A DNA stretch of 64,000 nucleotides from Prinia subflava (Eukaryota > Chordata > Aves > Passeriformes > Cisticolidae), in NCBI RefSeq assembly GCF_021018805.1, contig NC_086256.1, positions 12,094,032-12,158,031 on the forward strand, in the 5' to 3' direction. The notes beneath the pieces are model-generated. The model was not told the DNA's origin. It saw nothing but the letters and a program-made list of their open reading frames with translations, and did no database searches. The number at the start of each line of letters is the position of its first letter. Position 1 is the first letter of the stretch. Below are positions 1-12,902 of the stretch, one piece after another. The position numbers and the translations under genes are program-made.

Positions 1-3000
1 CGTGGCAGGGAGGGCTCCCCTTTCCAGGGGGGTGCAGCCTACATGCCCCAGGGATGCAACAGTGCTGGGTGCCAGCATGAGCTCCAGGGCCACTGCACAC
101 AGGAATGGCCACAACCATGGAGCAAAACAACTGCCAAGCAGCCCCTCACCCCCTCCCCCGTGGTCATATTTTCTCCCCCTCCCTGTATCTTTCTGTTCAG
201 TGCTCAGACACTTCATTCCTCTCAGCTACCCCATGCGAGAGCAGCCATGCGTGCACTCTAATCCTGTGCAGTCCCAAGGTTAGGCTGAGGCAGACCAGCA
301 CTTAATGCCACCCTAGATTTAAATACCAATCATAGAGACAGGGAATTGCTTTATTGTGAATGAATCCCTAATCTATCGAGTTATTTGGAACAGCACAGTT
401 AATTATTTTTAAACCTCTCTCTCCTACCTTAAGCCTGGGTGTGTCTCCAACAAATTCACTTTCAAATCTTGTAATGGAATAGAAGTATTGCCAGTCCTCA
501 TTAAAAACACCACAAAAGCCACAGCAGCAGTGCTGTGTTCCTTGTAATGATTTGTTTTACTGATAGATCAAACAGCCTGTTGACAATGTTTGACTGCAAC
601 CGATGGCCTCTTCTAATAAGATAAAGAAGTTGAACATGTTATTGATTATAAAACAAATTGGGTTTTTGTCCCTTTAAATTTTTTATTGGCTAAAATTGGA
701 GAACTTAGGCCTTTGAAACTGCAGCTTGCCATGACATTACAATGAATTATAATCTTAACCTATTCATGCTTCCTCAAAGGCCTGACCCGTTTGCCTGCCT
801 TGCAAGCATGTTGTAAAATGCCCTGCATTTACATACATATTTTCAGGAGCTTTTTATTCAAGGACTGTGGCAGACTGGAGAAACAGAAAGGGACTGAATG
901 GGCAAGAGTTCTCCAGATCCTGAAATTTTAGGAGCTTTGCAATATTTTATCACAAGCTGAGAGCTCGAGGCAGACATTTTCAGATAACGTTCTTAGTTTT
1001 TCATTACACAGGAGTTGAAATTTTTAATCCTTCCTGGCTCTGAAGATCTATGTTCCTGAACATCCTGGGGATAGAGCCCATATTGCTGAAATAAATCTAA
1101 CACTTTCTAGATCAATTTTTAGGGTCAGATCTTACAGAGGCTTAAGGCAAATCAAGATTTTTAAAGACCAGCTGCCACCATTGGGATCCCCAAATCTGCT
1201 CTCAGCATCTTTCTTGCAACCCCAGATGTCTCCCTGCCTGAACCCAAGCAGGCATCTTCAGCTCTGCCTGTGCATTTGCACAGGGTGGGGCAGGTAGATA
1301 GTGATGTGTGACATCTTAGCATCAATTTTACTGTTCCAGCAGAAAGAGAAAGGGAAGGAGAAGAGTTGCTGGTCCCTTCCCTGGCACATCTCTGTGGGTA
1401 AGAAAGCTGACTGTCAGTAAAGCTGCCCAGTTGAGTCAGCAGCAAGAAGGAGCCCTGACTCCTGGTCTCCAGCCTCAGGACTATTTTTGTTCTGTCGCTC
1501 CTCCTGCTCCTTTCCTGCTCACCCGTAGCAGTGATAAATGAGGAGGTGGGGGTGGGGTGGGGGATGTTTTGGAAGGAGCTGTCAGAGCACAGGCTTCCAC
1601 CTACTGTCTCAGGCACTTCCAAAGGGAGAGACAATCAGAGCCCTCTTGGGCCCAGGATTTCTTGCTTCAGCAGCTGAGATTTGTCAGGAAAACTTAGCCC
1701 TACTGTGCTGAGTGGCAGGTTTCTGGCAAGCACTCCCAAAAGTCAGAGATTTAGAGCTGAACCCTCACAGGAGCTGGAGCACACGCTACCTGGACCCACT
1801 GCCCCTGGTTAGGAGGCACTTCAGGAGAAGTGGATCAGTGTCACCATTGCAGTTTGCTATGAATGAAGAGTGTAAAAAACAACCCTTGCTCTGTTATTGT
1901 GCAACTGGAGGTAGGTTACATCTCCCAGAAATGCTGAATCTAGCACACAGTGATAGCAATCGCCTTCCTAACCACATCTCTGTTAAAAGAACAGACTATT
2001 CCTGTGCTCCTCTTTTTCTAACCTAGTTCACATATATGAGAAAAAAATACAACATATCAGATACCACACAACCCTGAAAAACATCACTCTAGACTGAGAA
2101 TTTTGTCCATAGGACCCTTTCCATGTCCTCAGCCTCAATCTCCTTCAGTAAGGAGGAAACACACCCACACAGAGCCCACAGTGAGTGACAAGGGAAAAGT
2201 GAAACTCAGTTTCCAGTTGCTTTAGGGTGGGCAACTTGTGAGCTGCTGCCCACAAAGAGGCAGGGCACCTCAAACCATGCTAGGGGTCTGCAAGCACCGA
2301 GGCACTTTGACCTCTGCTGGATCTCTGTCCCATGTAAGGAGCAGCTTCTAGATCTGCACATCTGCTCTGTCAGCCTGGAAAGTGGATCTGAAACCCAGCT
2401 CTCCACACTGGCAGTATTTCCACAAATGGTGACCTACTGACTACACCCACAGTTTGGTGCTTATGTATATTATTTTTAAAACCTATTATCTGAAATGGTT
2501 TAGTAACTCCATCATAGATTTCAGTGGGTCCTTGAGCTTAGAGACAGGTCAGAAAATTTTGACCCAAGTATACGGGTTATAACCAGGTAACATCCATTCA
2601 CTCACAAAGGGGATCAGCTAAAAGCAGCTTAAAGTGCAACAGTTTGTGCTATCTCTGTCCTACAGGGTTGAAAAGTACTTTGGTTTCCTGTTTGTTGATC
2701 GGGTGCTTTCTCCAGTGCTCAAGTCAGTCAAAGGAAGAAAAAAAATTAACAGAGCTTTATAGAAATATTACATTCTTTCCCCGGAGTGGAGGCAAAACAA
2801 ACAGAAGTTTAAAGTAAACAATCTCTACCAGCAGATCTTTTCCCCTTTTATTGCATGAATTACAATGCCCTTCAGCCAGCAGAAGGCAGAGAAAGTTCTG
2901 CCAGGAAAAAGAGTTATTTGAAAAAGTTTCCTTTAAACTTTTGTTTGCTTTGCTGCACACACACGCACACACATACACAAACATAAATAAAAAAAAGCAA

Positions 3001-6000
3001 AAGAAGAGAGAACCTTTCTTCTTCCACTTTAGTGCTAGGTAGAAAGAAAATGGATTTCTCTTTATTGACTGGTATGTGATTGGCAGAGATAAAGGCAAGT
3101 TTCCTCATGGTCATGCCTCTGTGCTCAACCATGACCTGGAAGAACATTGTGAGAGATAAAGCAGGACTGTCCTGTTCACCAAGGACATGCAGAGCAGTGG
3201 AAAAAACAAAGTATGAGTGTCTCTGATCATTCCACTGATACAAACAAGCACAAAGCTCCTAAAGCCAAACAGCACAATTTTATTCTAATGTAACTGCTCA
3301 ATGAATCTTTTTCTTGTAAATCTCCATCCCTTTTGTAATGAGGACAAAAATTGCAGTCTGTTTTCATTCTCACTCTTGTAAATCTGGAGTAACTGGGAAA
3401 GAGATAAAAAAGCTCTTTGTTGGCTAGGACAAAAATTCTGACTAAAAAGTAAAGTGTTCTCAAAACAAAAATCATCACCTTTTGTGAAAAATGTTCCCAT
3501 TTCTGATCGATTCTAATGTTTTCATTTGAAACAGACTTCTTGATCAGAAGTTAATAAAAGTGTGTTGTGAAATACTCACAGCATTTTATAAAATGTATAA
3601 CAAAAATAAGCGGTTTCGTGAAGACTTTATAATAGACAGAATAAGAAAAAGAGACAAAGGAAGATAAAAAGACATTTCCAGCAATGTATAAGCAGAGGGG
3701 GATAAAGCTGAATAGCAGTCGGATTAGTGCAGCATGAGTTTGTTTTTAAAGTACATCCCTTTTCTGTACTTCCACCCTCTCCTGTTTGCCCCACAACCCT
3801 GACCTTGTTCCTCCCCGTTTCAAAAGAGCCGTCCCTTCTTATTTCCCTCCTGACCTGCATTCCTCACTGCTGGCTGTAATGTGCCGATAAAGGCACCAGT
3901 AAACCCAGCCAGCTTGCCTAAGATCAGAAGATATGGAGGGTGATGTTAGCAAATTAACTGATTGGTATAAAACAAAGGGGGGAAAAAAAACTGTCAGGAA
4001 GCTGAGAACTTTTGAACCCATTTAAACAAATACGTGGCAGAGGAGCAGGCTTGTCTGTTACAGGAATAGCGTCTGCAAGAATCAAGCCAGAGCTTGGAAA
4101 CTACAATCAGATGCAGCCTCAGAAAGCAGCCCTGGTAGGGGAACAAAGCTGTTGAAGAAAGGGGAGTCCTTGCAAAAGGCAGGACACACTGGGATGCTCC
4201 TCGCTGCCGTTTCTGCCCTTGCACACCTGTGTTCCAGACCCTCCACTCTGCAGCACCTGCAAAGAGACAGTGAAGCCTCTTTGTGCACTCCCCTTGTGAC
4301 TCTGTGTTCAAGGGCTGGTAAAGAAAGCATGCTGTACTGAAAATTATTGCAGTTAAGGCTTTCAGACACACAGACACTCATTTATTTCACACTATTAACT
4401 GGCTTTCCTGCTCCTCCACCAGCACTGAGGGGGTTAATACCTTCCTCCTGTGCTGGCCTCCAGAGAAACTGCTGTCTGTGGCTCCAGCTGGCTTTCAGAA
4501 ATCTCCAAAGTTTTGCTGCCCTCATTAGGGACAGATGTGGGAGTTACAATTTGAAATGTAGGGTCCCTAAAGTAAAGAACTGTGAAATCCCAGGAACCCA
4601 CAGGAGCACCCTTAACTGTGCCAGTGGTACAGATCACAGAAAACACGCCCTCAGCACCAAGAACATCACTTTGCTTCTGCCCCTCCACTTTGTCAGAGAA
4701 GTCCAGCTTTCCCTGGGAGCCTCCTGCCCGGCCCTTGCTGTTCCCCTGTGGTGCCTGGCTGTGGTGGGCACGCAGGGATGGGCCTGGCAGCAGCGTGTGC
4801 TGAGCCCACACCCTGCTCTGTCCTGACAGCACAGGCACAGCGCCTGCCCCAGCCTGAGCTGGGCACTGATTCTGCCCTGGAACCAGCCCTGCTGTTCCAG
4901 TACAATTATTGCAACTGGCACCTAAAATAACCTGAACGCATCTCAGTCACTGCTTTTGTCATGGAAGTGGGACAGAATTTTTCATCATCTCCACTCAGCA
5001 CACTTGAGAACCACCTCTGGAGCACGCCTTTGTTACAAATTCCCTTCCTCTCCTCCTGATATAGAAAGGGGAGACCTGAAACGTGGCTGCACTCCTGGAG
5101 AGGACATTTGCTTTGCCAAACAGCCTGTAGCACTTATATGGAGAACCTGGCAGGCAGAGCCCCTGAGGTCAGCCTGCACTGGCACTGTCCAGGGCTTGGA
5201 GAGGAGGTTATTGCCTCGTTGCCACCACAGACAGCCCTTCTCCAGCAGCTCTTGGGCAGAGAAGAGCCTTGGTACAACTGTCACTTGTACCTCCTTTGTT
5301 AGTACTGCTTTGATTTTTGTCTGGGGAGGAGGCCTAAAATAGCAACAAAACATGGGATCAGTTCTGAATGGGCTTGAAGCAGATGGTACACAGTAGAGGG
5401 GACCTACCTTTTTGGTCATTCAGGTAGTTAAGATTACACTTGAAAGGATATCTTACTTTAAAACATGGTTTTATGTAACTTGTACACTATGCATGAGCAG
5501 AGAGCACATTTCTGTTCGTCCTTCTCTGCACAGACGTAACATGTGCAGAGAAAATATCTCTGAAATGGATGCAGCCTAAGGTTGCCAGATTCAGAAGGAT
5601 GCTACTCATTTGTAGCTCACAGCAGATGTATTCCATGCACACAATGACTTTCTGAAGAAAACATTTGTTTTAAAGGAGAAAAAACAACCAAACAAGACCA
5701 TTCAAGCCATCCCACACTATAAGCAGATCTCACAGACTCACATGGTTTCATGAAAGCTGTGCAGAACCACAGGGTCTTTCCCTTTTTCTCTCTTACTGTA
5801 AACTTTTTCCTGATTTCCTACAAGATTATGCTGTCTGATTCACTAATGTGCAATATTTTTAGTCTAGAAATTTTGCACACAAATAATTCATTAAAAAGAT
5901 AACATATGGGATGTAATTGGAAGTTGCTTAAAGGATCAGTTGATTTTTTTTTCACATTTGTTTAGCTTTAGGGAAGACATCCTTACAGAATTACCATTTG

Positions 6001-7038
6001 ATGCTACTCTCATTTTCCCAATGATCCATAATCTGTGTTGTCTCCACACCGCCAGCCTCCTTTGAGTGCTACCACCTCCTCTTCCCCAGCACTACTCCCC
6101 TTTCCTTTTGGCAAATGCAGTCATTCAGGTAGGGAACCATGAGGTTCTCTAGATGATAGCTCTCAACTATCTGTTTTGTACCAGAATAAATTTACATTTT
6201 AGGGTTAGGATGCATTCATTCTTTTGTTCTGCCACTCACCAAGTATCACTGTTTTCACCTTCGTTTCCCTGTTGCAGCACTGGCATCCTTTATTCCCTCC
6301 AAAGCCGAATGTTGCCCTCCAGCCTTCTCAGCTGTGCTGGGGGCTGGAGGACACCTGCAGGTCAGCTGCAGGTCAGCTGTGGGAGCTGGGTGCACCGCAG
6401 AGGAGGCTCTCTGGGCAGCCCTGTCCTCACCAGGACCTGCCAGGGAAGGGTGGACACCTGGTCCTGCCCCACCTGCTTAGAGAGGGGGTAAATGCAGTGC
6501 TGCTTCTGAGAAGGAGGAATCAAACCCCAGAGTCTCCAGGAGTTGTATCACAGGTATAAAGTGTCAATTATAATGAAGACAAAGCAGAGCTGAGCATCAG
6601 AAGGGAGATTATCCTTCAGTAGGACATGCACTGTAATTTCAGTGAGGATATACTTTATTTTTTTCTGCTTCAGTGTGACCCACCCGCCAGAGAGGAGTGC
6701 AAGTGCCTCTCCCTTAGCTGGCATCTGCACTAAAGGGGTTACAGCTGCTACTCACTTCATTTAGGGCCTAACCCCTCAAGTCAGAGCTGTGACTTGTGCA
6801 CAGGATTTTGATGAGTCCTAGCTGGGTATTTGCAATTGGTATTTCTGCAGCTCTCTTACACAGTAAGGAGAGTATTTTCAGCTTAAGCAGTGTGACCTGA
6901 TCTTTCATCTTGAGCATAAATGAGCTCATGCTAACATGGCTAAGGTGGGCATTTGTAAGTGGAGGGAAAAACCCCACATATGTTAAGTGACAGAGACAAA
7001 ATCAAAAATGTCTGAGGATCAAAACAACTTGAAGTTCA
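1..7038. other. intergenic, no gene found
   Basis: The stretch lies downstream of the ADGRL4 3' end. Open frames here are short, overlap on both strands and show no recognisable protein family. Moderately GC-rich patches near 1150-1650 and 4130-5340 contain the longest frames (up to 159 codons), but none has a domain, an intron pattern or a homolog that I recognise. A short CA-rich run is at 2956-2980, and a perfect 11-bp tandem duplication at 6355-6376. Confidence 0.6.
2956..2980. repeat. imperfect CA microsatellite
   Basis: A short run of CA dinucleotides is interrupted by G and T. It is a simple-sequence repeat with no further support for function. Confidence 0.7.

Positions 7039-7039
<1 letters not shown>

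Positions 7040-7085
<46 letters not shown>
7040..7085. repeat. 46-base poly(A) run
   Basis: An uninterrupted run of 46 A residues on the plus strand. It could be a simple repeat or the tail of a retrotransposed RNA. I see no AATAAA just before it, no clear flanking target duplication and no recognisable retrogene upstream, so a simple homopolymer is preferred. Its exact length is likely unreliable in any assembly. Confidence 0.85.
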
Positions 7086-7088
<3 letters not shown>

Positions 7089-7210
7089 CATAAACATCGG
7101 GGGATGAAAAACAGCTAAATTAATTCCACTAGTGATAATGAGCAGGAAGCCCAGTGCTTGGGATCATGAGTTTATGCAAATCTGTTATTACTGCAAATTG
7201 GCATCCTAAG

Positions 7211-7332
7211 ACCCTGATCATACAACACTTGCACATATGCTTAACTTTATGCACATGAGCAGCCTCATTAACGCCAAAGACTTAGTCGTGCATAAAACTG
7301 AGCAAATACATGAGTGTTTGTAAGATTGGGAT
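7211..7332. repeat. degenerate hairpin-like ancient interspersed repeat
   Basis: The two halves are imperfect inverted copies. The left arm (from 7211) and the reverse complement of the right arm (ending at 7332) align over roughly 55 bases, including an exact TTTATGCAC and similar outer ends (left CCCTGATCATACAACAC, right arm inverted CCCAATCTTACAAACAC). The pattern resembles palindromic repeats that I recall from turtle and crocodile genomes, whose ends read like GGATCGGG. I cannot name the family with certainty. Confidence 0.45.
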
Positions 7333-7340
7333 TTAAACAC

Positions 7341-9800
7341 AAGGGAGAGAAAACAAATTTACTGTATCATCAACAATTATTTCTGAAACCCAGCAGAAGC
7401 CAAGGTGATGCCAGAAGTCTGCAGAGTGCAGAAATATTCAAAGAGAGAGGGGAATGGGATTTTGAAGATTGTTGCCTTTAGCTCAATCCGTTAGACCACA
7501 TGATGGTGGGCCAGACACAGGAGGAAAACATCCCTGCCCAGATTAAAATATAACTGATTTTAACAGAGTGAACTGGATTGTCTCTTAAAAACATAGTTTT
7601 CAAACTTAGTTACTATAAAGAAGAACAGTTTATAATCAACTTGGATTTGACTAAATTATTCAGCAGTGTCTCACAAAAGTCTTACAGAATTAATTTAAAT
7701 GGTGTTAGGTTTATGTGGATACAGAGCTGACTGCAGCATTTATATAAATAGTTGCAATAAATACCAAGGTTTACATAGGAGGGAGTGCATATTGCACTGC
7801 AGTGAAGACTGATGGTCAGTCTTGAGGCTACTTTTAATTAGAATGCAATGCTTTGGGAAACAGAGAAGCTTCCCCTATATTTGATGAAAATACACTTTTT
7901 CCTTGGGAATCCAGAAGAGTAAATACAATAAAACTTGAATACTTACCAGCGAAGCAAGAAAAAAACCAAGGAGCAGTAAAACCACATCTGCAGATGTAAA
8001 GCTTCTGCCAAATTTAAAGGGATAGTTCTGGAAAAGGAGTGTTGGGAAAAATGCAGCCCTGCATTGGGAAGATGTAAAATAAGGCCTCTACAAAACATAA
8101 TTGTAATCATAAATAGAGTCAGTAATAATTTATGTTTTGTGATAATTTCAGTATGCTTTTTAAGTATTTTTTGTTCCACTTGGAAAAAAAAAAGATTGCA
8201 TCCTCAAAAGTCAGCTTTACTGTTATTTTTTGGTGTGTATGGATTTTTTTTCACACTTTGTGTTCTTCTGACCCAGTAGGACTGCTGCTGCCAATATTGC
8301 TGTGCAGCAGTGAAGTTTATGGAATTACTGCATCTCATATGAGTCACATCTTGCCGCTTGTTTTGAAGCAGCAGCTCCAGGACCTCCAGGTTCCATGCAT
8401 GGCCATGGACCTGACTCCTGGCAAAGCCTGGATGTGTCAAGGGCTCTTGGTTCTCCATGAGGGTTGCTCAGGAGGGTTGTCATGGAGATACAGAGCCTGA
8501 AAACAGCAGTGCCCTCCTTCTGTGGGTGCCTCTCCATGGCCAGGCTGCCCACAGCCATGGCCGTGAGGGCTGAACTGGCAGAGAGCCAGGCAACTTGAGA
8601 ACATGCTTCAGCACATTTGCACTTGGCAATTTGGTTGTGTTTAAATGGACCATCAGTGCATTGATGATCAGCTGCTTTCAAGTCTACATCCATTTTAAGG
8701 GTTTAATTTTATATAAAAGTTGCATAGGGATGACTTTGGTGTGGTGGCACTGTTGCTTCTGTAGTCTCACAGCACAGCACAGAATGTGTGAGAGCCAAGG
8801 GGAAAAAGTGACACAGGCTGGAGGAAGTTGTTGGCCAGTGGCCCTCCTCCTACCACCTCTTTTCCCAGAGGAAAGAAAGTTTTAACTTCATGGGTCTTGA
8901 CTTTTTAATCTCATCTACAGAGATTTCAAAGAAGGAGGTAGGGCTTCTCCTGGGATTACACATGGAAAGAGTGTGATTAAGAACTGGCCTTTAAGGAACT
9001 ATTATGATAAAGATATAAAAAGTGATATTACTGATGAGAAAAGTGATGCTGGAGGTGTAGCAGCTGGAGGAATCAGCCCTGAAAATATTTGTCCTGCTTC
9101 ACGTGATCATGTGCAGCATTGCATTTTCTGTCTGGTCAGCAAGGTGCACAAGTGTCCAAAGTTCTGGCTTTGGGACATCACCGTGCCCTGAGCTGAAGGT
9201 CTGTGACAACTGGAGAAAAGTCTGAAATAAATTTGCATTGTATTTATCTTGTTTTAAATGACTACTTGATTCATTCTAATAGGTAAAGAGCACAGAAGAT
9301 CTGTTTATTAGCACAGCTCCAGCAGACTGAACTTCCCAATAGCTATGGGGATAACATTGCAGTTTCTTTGAAGTACAATTCTATTTCTTTGAGGGAATAT
9401 TTATTTCAGAATGGATGAGTCTTTACCTTATTTATTGTGTTCTGAAACACACCTTGAAACGCAACACTGAACACAGATTTCTGTTTGGTTTAATGGAAAA
9501 AAAAAAATCTTCATCAAGCACTTATTCTCAGAGTGAAACATTAACATTTTACTTTTTATCTCTCTGGTCAATCACTGATTTGTTTTTCCTTTTTTATTTT
9601 TCCTGTTGGCCCCACTGTACATGTCACATGCCTCTAAAAAGTGTTGAATAAAATTCTTACTTTTCAAACCAGTCAGCTAGCTGATCTGATAAATAGATTA
9701 CATGAATTTACTTTTGGAAAAACAGTTTGCATAGCACTTGAGTGCAAGTTTTCATAACAAAACTGTGACTAATGCCTGATTATTATTTTTCTGGTTTGAT
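7341..9800. other. intergenic, no gene found
   Basis: AT-rich DNA with a GC-richer patch at about 8280-8870. The open frames there (up to 122 codons on both strands) overlap one another and match nothing that I recognise. Confidence 0.6.
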
Positions 9801-10060
9801 ACCATAGACTAACAGAACAATCCAGGCTGGAAGGGATCTCAGAGGGTCATTTTGCCCACCCTCCTCCTCGGAGCAGGGTCAGATTGAGATCAGGTTGCTG
9901 GGAATTTTATGCAGTTTTAAAAACATCTAAAGATTTTAACAAACTCTCTGGGCAATCCTTTCCAACACTTGACTGTCCTCATGGTGAAAAGGTTTTTCCT
10001 CATATCTTGATGAAACCTCTCTTTCTTCAATTTATGTCCAATGTCAGCCCTTCTCTCTCT
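9801..10060 (-). mobile_element. CR1 LINE 3' fragment
   Basis: The plus strand reads as the reverse complement of an avian CR1 3' end. An ACCATAGACTAACAGAACAATC segment is followed by GGCTGGAAGGGATCTCAGAGG, a 'CTCTGGGCAATCCTTTCCAACACTT'-like block (about 9942-9970), a CATGGTGAAAAGGTTTTTCCT block and a final pyrimidine-rich CTTTCTTCAATTTATGTCCA. The order is that of the CR1 3' region, with the element's 3' end near 9801. It is 5'-truncated and carries no intact reverse transcriptase. CR1 is the dominant LINE of birds and other sauropsids. Confidence 0.85.
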
Positions 10061-10599
10061 GCTGGGTTGGAGTTGATGTAGCTAAGGGTTGTGACAAATA
10101 AACCCTTTAATTTCTTGTCAGTACATCTGCATGTGCTAGGAAGGACAATTGCAATATCCTTCAGGGTCTGAGGCAGGGAGTCTAAAAAAATTTTCTGCTC
10201 TTTATATACTGTATTAAAAGATGAAAACTCATCCTTGTTTGTAAGGAAAACAGAATTTCAAAGAAGATCTGACCCAGAGACAGGAGAGCAGTTTTCCTAT
10301 AAAAGATGTTCTTTCATTACAAAGACTATTGTAAGCTAAACATTTATGATATATTTTCTTTCCAAGGAACTTTTTTCAATCTCCCTGAGCATGCTGAAGT
10401 CATTATATAGTTACTAGAGATGCTTTGTCCAGATCAGCTTACTATAGGTTACAGTTCTGCAGGAGATTAAAAATGATGGGCTGGTAGATATCCTTCTAAA
10501 AATACTCTTTTAAGTAACGTGTATCTGCATTTCCTAACCTTAGAAGAACATATACAACAGCAAAAGAAATACAGCAAATAATTGAGGGCAAATGATATA

Positions 10600-12244
10600 T
10601 AACAATGAGAACTTTTACCACTGTATTTATTTAAATGAATGGAAATGTCAAAATGTGAAAGCAAAGCACTCCAGTTTATTCACATATTTTACATTCAAAG
10701 GACCAGGAGATTTCTTTAGTATTTTTTTGAAATATAGACTACTCTTTTTTCAAAAAACTTGACACAGGCATGGAACATACTTAATGAAGCCTACCATTGC
10801 AGGGCATACAATAAAAACCTTGTGTATAAGGAAAAAAAGATAAAAAACAAAGTTGACCATTACTAAAAAAAGATTTCCTTTAATATAAATAAAATTCAGA
10901 CTAGTGCTTTATTTCAACAGGCAACACAACAGTGGGATTTATTAACAACTACATATTTACAGTATGGCAAAAATACTGGGCTTCATCTGAGATCCTAGAC
11001 ACTTCCTGAGAAGGCAATGTGGACAGGAAACTGCTCAGCATTTCACGTAATTTGGGTGCTAAGAGGGTGAAATTAAACCATACTTTTCAAGTAAGTCATG
11101 TGCCATAGGTGGAATGGTTGATGCATTGTGTTTATGCTCTTGTCTGCCAATCTTGCACCTCCATGCTCCCTTTGGTTTTGTAGTTCTACACATACTCCTA
11201 AGGTTAAGTGCAGGATTGTTGCAAACCCAGGAGCCTCAGAGGAAGACAACTGCTTAACTCAGGGATGCCATGAGAAAACTGCTGTAATTGGAATTTTTCA
11301 TGGTACAGAGCCACATTAGCTTGAATTTAAATCTGTGCTCTTCTGCATGGGTGATTTCTACCGCTTTAATTTGATCCTACAAAGTCTGGATTCCAAACAT
11401 CTCTGTGAAGTGACAAACCTGTGAAAGCATCTTCCTCTCACAGCCTCCAAAATCATAGTGCCAGTTAAGGAGATCTCAGTCTTTTTGACAATTAAATAAA
11501 ACAAGAACCAGATCTTTCTCGAAGTAGTCACAAAATAATCTTTCAGTTACAAAATGACTGTCACACCATTCTTGTATCAGATCTGACCTCAGCCCTTTAG
11601 ATCTAAACAGTTCTTTAGAAGTTATAAAAATAAAGGATTGATTAATATACAAATATATATTTCAGAGTGATAAGAGAATAATATTAAACAAATTCCTTTT
11701 TTAATCTACTTTAAATTAAAAGAAATGTTTTCAAAAGTCTAGGCTGAAGCAGATCTTTATCTATTGACTCTTTAATGGAACCCATTCCCTGCAGATGGTC
11801 ACATATAACTTAATGTATGAAGTTCATTACTACAAAAGGATGGTGAACATGTTTTCACTAGGAAAGCACTTCATAAAATCTGCTGTGCCAGTTGGTTTTT
11901 GGTATTTTGCTTTCAAGAACTGCAGATATTTTTAATATTAGAAACAAAACCATAGTCGTGAAGTCTTGAGGTTCTTTAGAAATTTGCTTCTTTCCCTTGT
12001 CTTTATTGATATTTGTTTTGCAATGATCCAGTTTGTTTTGTATACTGTTAGTATACAGAATAATACAGATCTTCTGCTCGAATGCATATATATGTTCAAA
12101 ACTAATAATTCAGTTAAGAGATCTGCCTGCTCACTGGGTCATTTCATGCTTTCACAATGCCATATTTTGCAGTAATATCCTTTACAACACCATGTAGGTT
12201 GCTTCTTTCTTCTGCTGAGATGCTTTTAGGTGTTTTCCTTCCCT
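10600..12244 (-). other. ADGRL4: probable ADGRL4 3' untranslated region
   Basis: AT-rich sequence without a coding frame follows the stop codon on the minus strand. Possible AATAAA polyadenylation signals on the minus strand (TTTATT on the plus strand) lie at 12002-12007, 10938-10943, 10908-10913, 10675-10680 and 10626-10631. The cluster between 10626 and 10943 would give a 3' UTR of about 1.3-1.6 kb, while the proximal site would give about 240 nt. The end cannot be fixed from sequence alone. Confidence 0.4.
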
Positions 12245-12307
12245 TTATCTCAGGCAGCCAAAACAGCAAGGAACATTTTTGAACAATCTATAATACTCCT
12301 CCTGAAT
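12245..12307 (-). CDS. ADGRL4: ADGRL4 terminal coding exon: cytoplasmic tail and stop
   Basis: This 63-bp coding segment is phase 0 and encodes [20 protein letters not shown] followed by TAA. The very short, cysteine-rich tail is the known C-terminus of ADGRL4 and is conserved essentially unchanged. The acceptor is TATTTCAG. The cysteines could be palmitoylated (inference). It is too short to show up as an open frame by itself and was found by its acceptor, phase and sequence. Confidence 0.96.
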   Translation of the reverse strand: MQEEYYRLFKNVPCCFGCLR

Positions 12308-12733
12308 CTGAAATAAAAATATTGAGTTCAGTTTGTTAATAGGTCTATACATCTTTGAACTCATTTTGTACTGCTACTGTCACTAGATGTTTTAAGGTGG
12401 GGCTCATTTTTACTTTAGGACAGGGCACTGAAGAAAGTATCATCTCAGGGTTGTGTGGATGATCCTTGTGCTAATTGAAAAGACTGGAAGGAAGTTTTAT
12501 TGCACACATTGTATCATTTCATCAGGTTAATGATGGTATAACCAGTTTTACAGTTAAAAAGCCCCATTTTCCCACGTTTCATGTTTCACTTTTAAAACTG
12601 GGAAAAATATGTGAGAAGATAAAAACTGGGCAGAGGTTCTGCCTCCACTGAAGGCAGGAGCTCAACTTCAGGGCACCTGGGCAGTGTCAGAACATGAGAC
12701 TGAGTCACTACCCACAGGGAGTGGGATACTTAC

Positions 12734-12902
12734 CTTCCTAGATAATACACAAAGAAATATGAAGATGAACATCCCCTGGAATGCGTTGAAGATTGTAAAA
12801 AGATAGGCAGTGACCACAGACCCCTGGACCACATGGAGGACCCCGAAAATCCAGGTGGCCCCAAGGAGGAAGAGGAGAGCAAGGGCACCTCTGGCACAGG
12901 AT
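12734..12902 (-). CDS. ADGRL4: ADGRL4 exon: TM6 and TM7
   Basis: This 169-bp exon enters in phase 2 and ends in phase 0. It encodes [20 protein letters not shown] (TM6, with the family's TWIFG motif), a short outer loop, and TM7 ([19 protein letters not shown]), ending CVLSRK. It is nearly identical to human ADGRL4. Acceptor TGTCTAG, donor GTAAGT. The minus-strand open frame continues past the donor, but the next exon supplies the conserved C-terminus. Confidence 0.97.

Noticed and set aside
1161..1634. 157-codon minus-strand frame
   Set aside because: No recognisable domain, no splice-consistent neighbours, and a serine-rich composition expected from a GC-rich noncoding patch.
4347..4826. 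159-codon plus-strand frame in a GC-richer patch
   Set aside because: It overlaps several frames of similar size on the other strand, has low-complexity Pro/Leu/Ala composition and matches no family that I know.
7040..7085. Poly(A) run as the tail of a processed pseudogene
   Set aside because: No polyadenylation signal at the right distance, no parent gene recognised upstream and no flanking target duplication seen.
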